From NCBI GenBank assembly GCA_017553025.1, contig JAFZNF010000151.1, positions 1 through 7,657 on the forward strand: a stretch of 7,657 nucleotides of DNA. The letters run 5' to 3'. Position numbers and translations under genes: made by a program. Source of the stretch: Clostridia bacterium (GTDB lineage Bacteria; Bacillota_A; Clostridia; UBA1381). Of this stretch, positions 5,819 to 7,657 are shown one piece after another. The first letter of the stretch is position 1, and every line of letters begins with the position of its first letter. The notes under the pieces were generated by a model, which saw only the letters and a program-made list of their open reading frames with translations, was not told where the DNA came from and did no database searches.

Positions 5819-6310
5819 TTACAGCGTTTGTGCTATTGTATCGTCCAGAATGCTTTCTACATCATTCCTGCTTGCGGAGCCTGTCAAAACTATCTCGCTT
5901 ATGAACATTTGCTTTGCAACTCCAAGCATCTTTCTTTCGCTTGTGGAAAGTCCCCTTTTTTTATCACGGAGCATAAGCCCCTTAACAACTCCGACGAGCT
6001 GGTAAATGTCTCCTGTGCGCAGCTTTTCCATATTTTCGCGGTGCCTTTTGTTCCAATTTTCATCTTCGCAAACTTCCTCCGCCTTAAAAGCCGCCAAAGC
6101 CTTTGCCGCCTCCGCCTCGGAGATTATATATCTCACCCCTATGGTTTCGCAGGTATCGGTCGGAATCATTGCTACCGTTTCATCAAGCGGCATCTTCATA
6201 GAAAAATACATTTTCTTCTCGCCGAGGATTTTCTTTTCCTCCACTCCGCAAATTGTTCCTGCGCCGTACATAGGGTAAAAGACTTTGTCGCCTATCTTAA
6301 ACATTTCCAT
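5819..6310 (-). CDS. carD: CarD/CdnL-family transcription regulator
   Basis: This 163-residue protein has the usual CarD length. Residues 3-60 form the Tudor-like RNA polymerase-interacting domain, opening MFKIGDKVFYPMYGAGTICGVEEKKILG. The rest is helical and binds DNA at the upstream edge of the bubble. It includes the conserved tryptophan W86 in ENWNKRHRENMEKLRTGDIYQL (84-105) and the late LSTSERKML motif (121-129). Family members bind the polymerase beta subunit and stabilise or tune open complexes, often at rRNA and housekeeping promoters; that role is transferred. Two starts are possible: ATG at 6310, only 4 nt from GAGG, or ATG at 6304 (MFKIGDK), 10 nt from it and nearer the family consensus. 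The gene is monocistronic, with a good promoter and a strong terminator. Confidence 0.94.
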   Translation of the reverse strand: MEMFKIGDKVFYPMYGAGTICGVEEKKILGEKKMYFSMKMPLDETVAMIPTDTCETIGVRYIISEAEAAKALAAFKAEEVCEDENWNKRHRENMEKLRTGDIYQLVGVVKGLMLRDKKRGLSTSERKMLGVAKQMFISEIVLTGSASRNDVESILDDTIAQTL

Positions 6311-6327
6311 CTCACCTCTTTTAGCTT

Positions 6328-6356
6328 ATTATACCATATTTTTTCAATTATGTAAA
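6328..6356 (-). promoter_or_regulatory. Sigma-A promoter of carD
   Basis: On the minus strand TTTACA (6351-6356) and TATAAT (6328-6333) are separated by 17 bp, with TGG before the -10 as an extended element. The -10 lies about 18 bp upstream of the first ATG, so the leader is very short. Confidence 0.85.
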
Positions 6357-6499
6357 TGCTGTATTTGTCGCATTTTTAGACGAATTTTTTAATCTTTTTT
6401 GGTGGTTTTTATGAGTTTTTGTCGGTAATGTTTCACTTAGTTTATCTTCCTTTTACATTTTGGTAACATTTATCATTTTTTTCTGCTTAGGCAAAAAAA
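6357..6499. other. AT-rich intergenic stretch between divergent promoters
   Basis: This T-rich stretch separates the carD promoter from that of the zinc-ribbon gene. No open reading frame with a ribosome binding site, no stable hairpin and no known RNA motif is visible. The only pattern is a repeated TGTCG word at about 6367 and 6420, with a third copy at 6536 in the downstream leader. Confidence 0.5.
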
Positions 6500-6502
6500 A
6501 TA

Positions 6503-6511
6503 TGCTATAAT
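6503..6511 (+). promoter_or_regulatory. Extended -10 promoter of the zinc-ribbon/YARHG gene
   Basis: TATAAT (6506-6511) is preceded by TGC, forming an extended -10. The -35 region is poor (about CTGCTT at 17 bp), which an extended -10 can compensate. An A-tract of eight bases lies in the spacer. The leader to the ATG at 6567 is about 48 nt. Confidence 0.65.
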
Positions 6512-6566
6512 TAGTTAGCGTTGTTTTCGGTATATGTCGTATTTTTACGATTACAGGAGGAAACCT

Positions 6567-6887
6567 ATGGAAAATCAAATGATAAGTTTAAAATGCAGAA
6601 AATGCGGAGCGGTTATACACGCAGAACAAAAGAAGTGTCCCAAATGCGGAGCGCCTATTCTGTTAAAGGTGATGATGGAGGAGGAAAAGCGCCATCTCCC
6701 CGCGAAAGAAATCCGCGAAAAGGATAAGCGTATGCGCCGCGAATATGAAAAAATAAATAAGGAAAAAGAGATAAAGCGCCAAAAGGAACAAAAAAAGGAA
6801 GAAAAGAAGGAAAGGGCGCGCCAAAAGACAAAAGCGGAGCTTGAGTTACTTCAAAAAAAGGAAGCGGAAAAAGCCGCAAAAGAATAA
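6567..6887 (+). CDS. N-terminal fragment: zinc ribbon and charged helix (106 aa)
   Basis: This is what would be translated with normal termination at the internal TAA. It holds the complete CxxC-10-CxxC zinc ribbon (C10, C13, C24, C27) and about 65 residues of a very basic and acidic helix with almost no hydrophobic residues, ending EAEKAAKE. It would be soluble and cytoplasmic and lack the membrane anchor and YARHG domain. Initiation signals are excellent, so this part is probably made. Whether it has a function alone is unknown. Confidence 0.75.
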   Translation: MENQMISLKCRKCGAVIHAEQKKCPKCGAPILLKVMMEEEKRHLPAKEIREKDKRMRREYEKINKEKEIKRQKEQKKEEKKERARQKTKAELELLQKKEAEKAAKE

Positions 6888-7550
6888 GCCAAGAGCACCG
6901 CAAAGGAAGAAAAACAAAAAGCAAAAGAGGAAAAGGCTGTCTCATTAGCTAAGCAAAAAGAGGATAAAAAGGCACAGAAACTTGCCAAAAAAGAGGCAAA
7001 AAGCAAAGGAAAAATTCCTGTATGGGCAATAGTTTTAATTATTACTTTTATTTTGGCTTTATTTGTTGCAGGGGTGCTTTTTATAAACCAACCAACTGCC
7101 GACGAGCCTATTCCCGAAACTGAAATTGAGGTTACCGAAGAAACAGAGGCTCCACAAGAAGAGCCTTTAGATGTTCCTGAAGAGGAGGAAATCCCTGCCG
7201 AGCAGGAACCGGAGCCTGAACCCGAACCCACAGAAGAAGCGCCGAAAGAGCCTGAACCCGCACAAAAAACCGTCCGAAACATCACGCGGAATAACTATCT
7301 TTTCCCGAGCGATTCGAAGTATCTGACCGAAAGCGATGTAAACGGACTTTCACAGTTTGATACAGGACTTATCCGAAACGAAATTTACGCAAAAAAAGGC
7401 TATGTTTTTAAGGACGAGCCTTATAAGAGTTATTTTAATTCACAGGCTTGGTACAATCCTAATCCCTCTGCAAAAATGCGTCTTAACGAAATTGAGAAAT
7501 ATAACGTCAACTTCCTCTTGGAGTATGAACGCTCACAAGGCTGGCGATAA
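6888..7550 (+). CDS. C-terminal fragment: membrane segment, Glu/Pro linker, YARHG domain
   Basis: This is the same frame after the internal TAA, with 220 sense codons. It continues the Lys-rich helix (AKSTAKEEKQKAKEEK), then has a membrane span beginning near IPVWAIVLIITFILALF (from about 7014), an EPEPEPEP linker, and a YARHG domain of about 75 residues at 7299-7526. No in-frame ATG or GTG with a ribosome binding site is seen between the stop and the membrane segment; the first usable start codon is a TTG at 7053 inside the span. Independent translation therefore looks unlikely, and the fragment probably depends on readthrough or on the stop being an error. Confidence 0.6.
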   Translation, partial: AKSTAKEEKQKAKEEKAVSLAKQKEDKKAQKLAKKEAKSKGKIPVWAIVLIITFILALFVAGVLFINQPTADEPIPETEIEVTEETEAPQEEPLDVPEEEEIPAEQEPEPEPEPTEEAPKEPEPAQKTVRNITRNNYLFPSDSKYLTESDVNGLSQFDTGLIRNEIYAKKGYVFKDEPYKSYFNSQAWYNPNPSAKMRLNEIEKYNVNFLLEYERSQGWR

Positions 7551-7554
7551 CCCC

Positions 7555-7582
7555 AAAGCCTCCGCTTTTGCGGAGGTTTTTT
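7555..7582 (+). terminator. Intrinsic terminator of the zinc-ribbon/YARHG gene
   Basis: CCTCCGC (7559-7565) pairs with GCGGAGG (7570-7576) around a TTTT loop; AAAG before it extends the stem against TTTT with one G-U pair. Six T follow (7577-7582). It starts 5 bp after the stop codon and shares the core CTCCGCTTTTGCGGAG with the prs terminator. The remaining 75 bp to the window end are T/A-rich with no feature seen. Confidence 0.92.
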
Positions 7583-7657
7583 ATTACAGTTTTTTCCCTT
7601 ATTTTATTCCGTTTTTTATGCAAAATCGGCAAATTTGAAAAAAATGACAAAAAAATA

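Larger units (their letters stand above)
6567..7550 (+). pseudogene. Zinc-ribbon / coiled-coil / membrane / YARHG protein, split by an in-frame TAA
   Basis: A single reading frame of 327 positions runs from the ATG at 6567 (AGGAGG 6 nt upstream) to the TAA at 7548, interrupted only by TAA at 6885-6887 (position 107). The parts in order are a zinc ribbon with C10, C13, C24 and C27 (CRKCG, CPKCG), a Lys/Glu/Arg-rich helix of about 36-147, a membrane segment of about 150-172, a Glu/Pro linker of about 178-233, and a YARHG domain of about 245-320 with KYLTESDVNGLS and RNEIYAKKGYVF. The topology is probably cytoplasmic N-terminus and extracellular YARHG, as in other zinc-ribbon/YARHG proteins of Firmicutes, whose function is poorly known. 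The same charged, Lys-rich composition continues on both sides of the stop, and one base change (GAA to TAA) would explain it. Pseudogene, sequencing error and readthrough cannot be told apart here. Confidence 0.8.

Noticed and set aside
5828..6355. 175-residue plus-strand frame across carD
   Set aside because: It lies antisense to a clear CarD protein and has no ribosome binding site or recognisable domain.
6851..7285. Ser-rich 144-residue open frame on the minus strand
   Set aside because: It is the complement of the Lys/Glu/Pro-rich part of the YARHG gene; its Ser/Phe bias mirrors those codons, and it has no proper start signal.
7583..7657. T/A-rich tail with TTGAAA near 7635
   Set aside because: A lone -35-like word with no -10 inside the window cannot support a promoter call.

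Overview
The window looks like a chromosomal segment of a low-to-moderate GC Firmicute of class Clostridia, possibly near the Oscillospirales or Eubacteriales; this placement is inferred. The grounds are AGGAGG-type ribosome binding sites, near-consensus sigma-A promoters, U-rich intrinsic terminators, a long clostridial-type PRPP synthetase, RicT (YaaT), a CarD regulator next to ispD-ispF, a folT-type ECF S component under a tetrahydrofolate riboswitch, and a zinc-ribbon/YARHG membrane protein. Nearly all of the window is housekeeping DNA. I see no insertion sequence, tRNA, rRNA, CRISPR array or phage gene.

Layout. 1-708 (minus): N-terminal 236 codons of a family 4 glycosyltransferase, cut by the left edge, with its own promoter set among three adjacent inverted repeats. 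848-1180 (minus): small DUF6514-like protein with its own terminator. 1414-1584 (minus): 56-residue 2[4Fe-4S] ferredoxin that is absent from simple ORF calls because it is short. 1632-2504 (minus): RicT, separated from the ferredoxin by 47 bp with no terminator, so the two may be co-transcribed. 2505-2795: divergent control region with the ricT promoter on one side and, on the other, a promoter plus THF riboswitch leading into folT (2796-3335, plus). 3461-4594 (plus): ribose-phosphate pyrophosphokinase, ending in a strong terminator shared with the convergent ispD-ispF pair (5757-4625, minus), whose genes overlap by ATGA. 5819-6310 (minus): CarD-family RNA polymerase-binding regulator, with a strong terminator between it and ispD. 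6311-6566: divergent intergenic region with a promoter on each strand. 6567-7550 (plus): one reading frame for a zinc-ribbon, charged coiled coil, membrane segment, Glu/Pro linker and YARHG domain, broken by a single in-frame TAA at 6885-6887. It ends in a terminator sharing a 16-nt core with the prs terminator.

How the genes fit together. Folate uptake (folT) is controlled by folate sensing in its leader RNA, and PRPP synthesis next to it feeds nucleotide synthesis, which uses folate cofactors. IspD and IspF carry out the third and fifth steps of the MEP isoprenoid pathway. RicT is an Fe-S protein of mRNA processing and lies just upstream of an Fe-S ferredoxin. CarD adjusts initiation at housekeeping promoters.

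The points most worth checking are the internal stop in the YARHG gene, the SD-mimic logic of the THF riboswitch expression platform, the inverted-repeat cluster over the glycosyltransferase promoter, and the terminator placed 25 bp upstream of ispD. I do not see a clearly new multi-gene system here.
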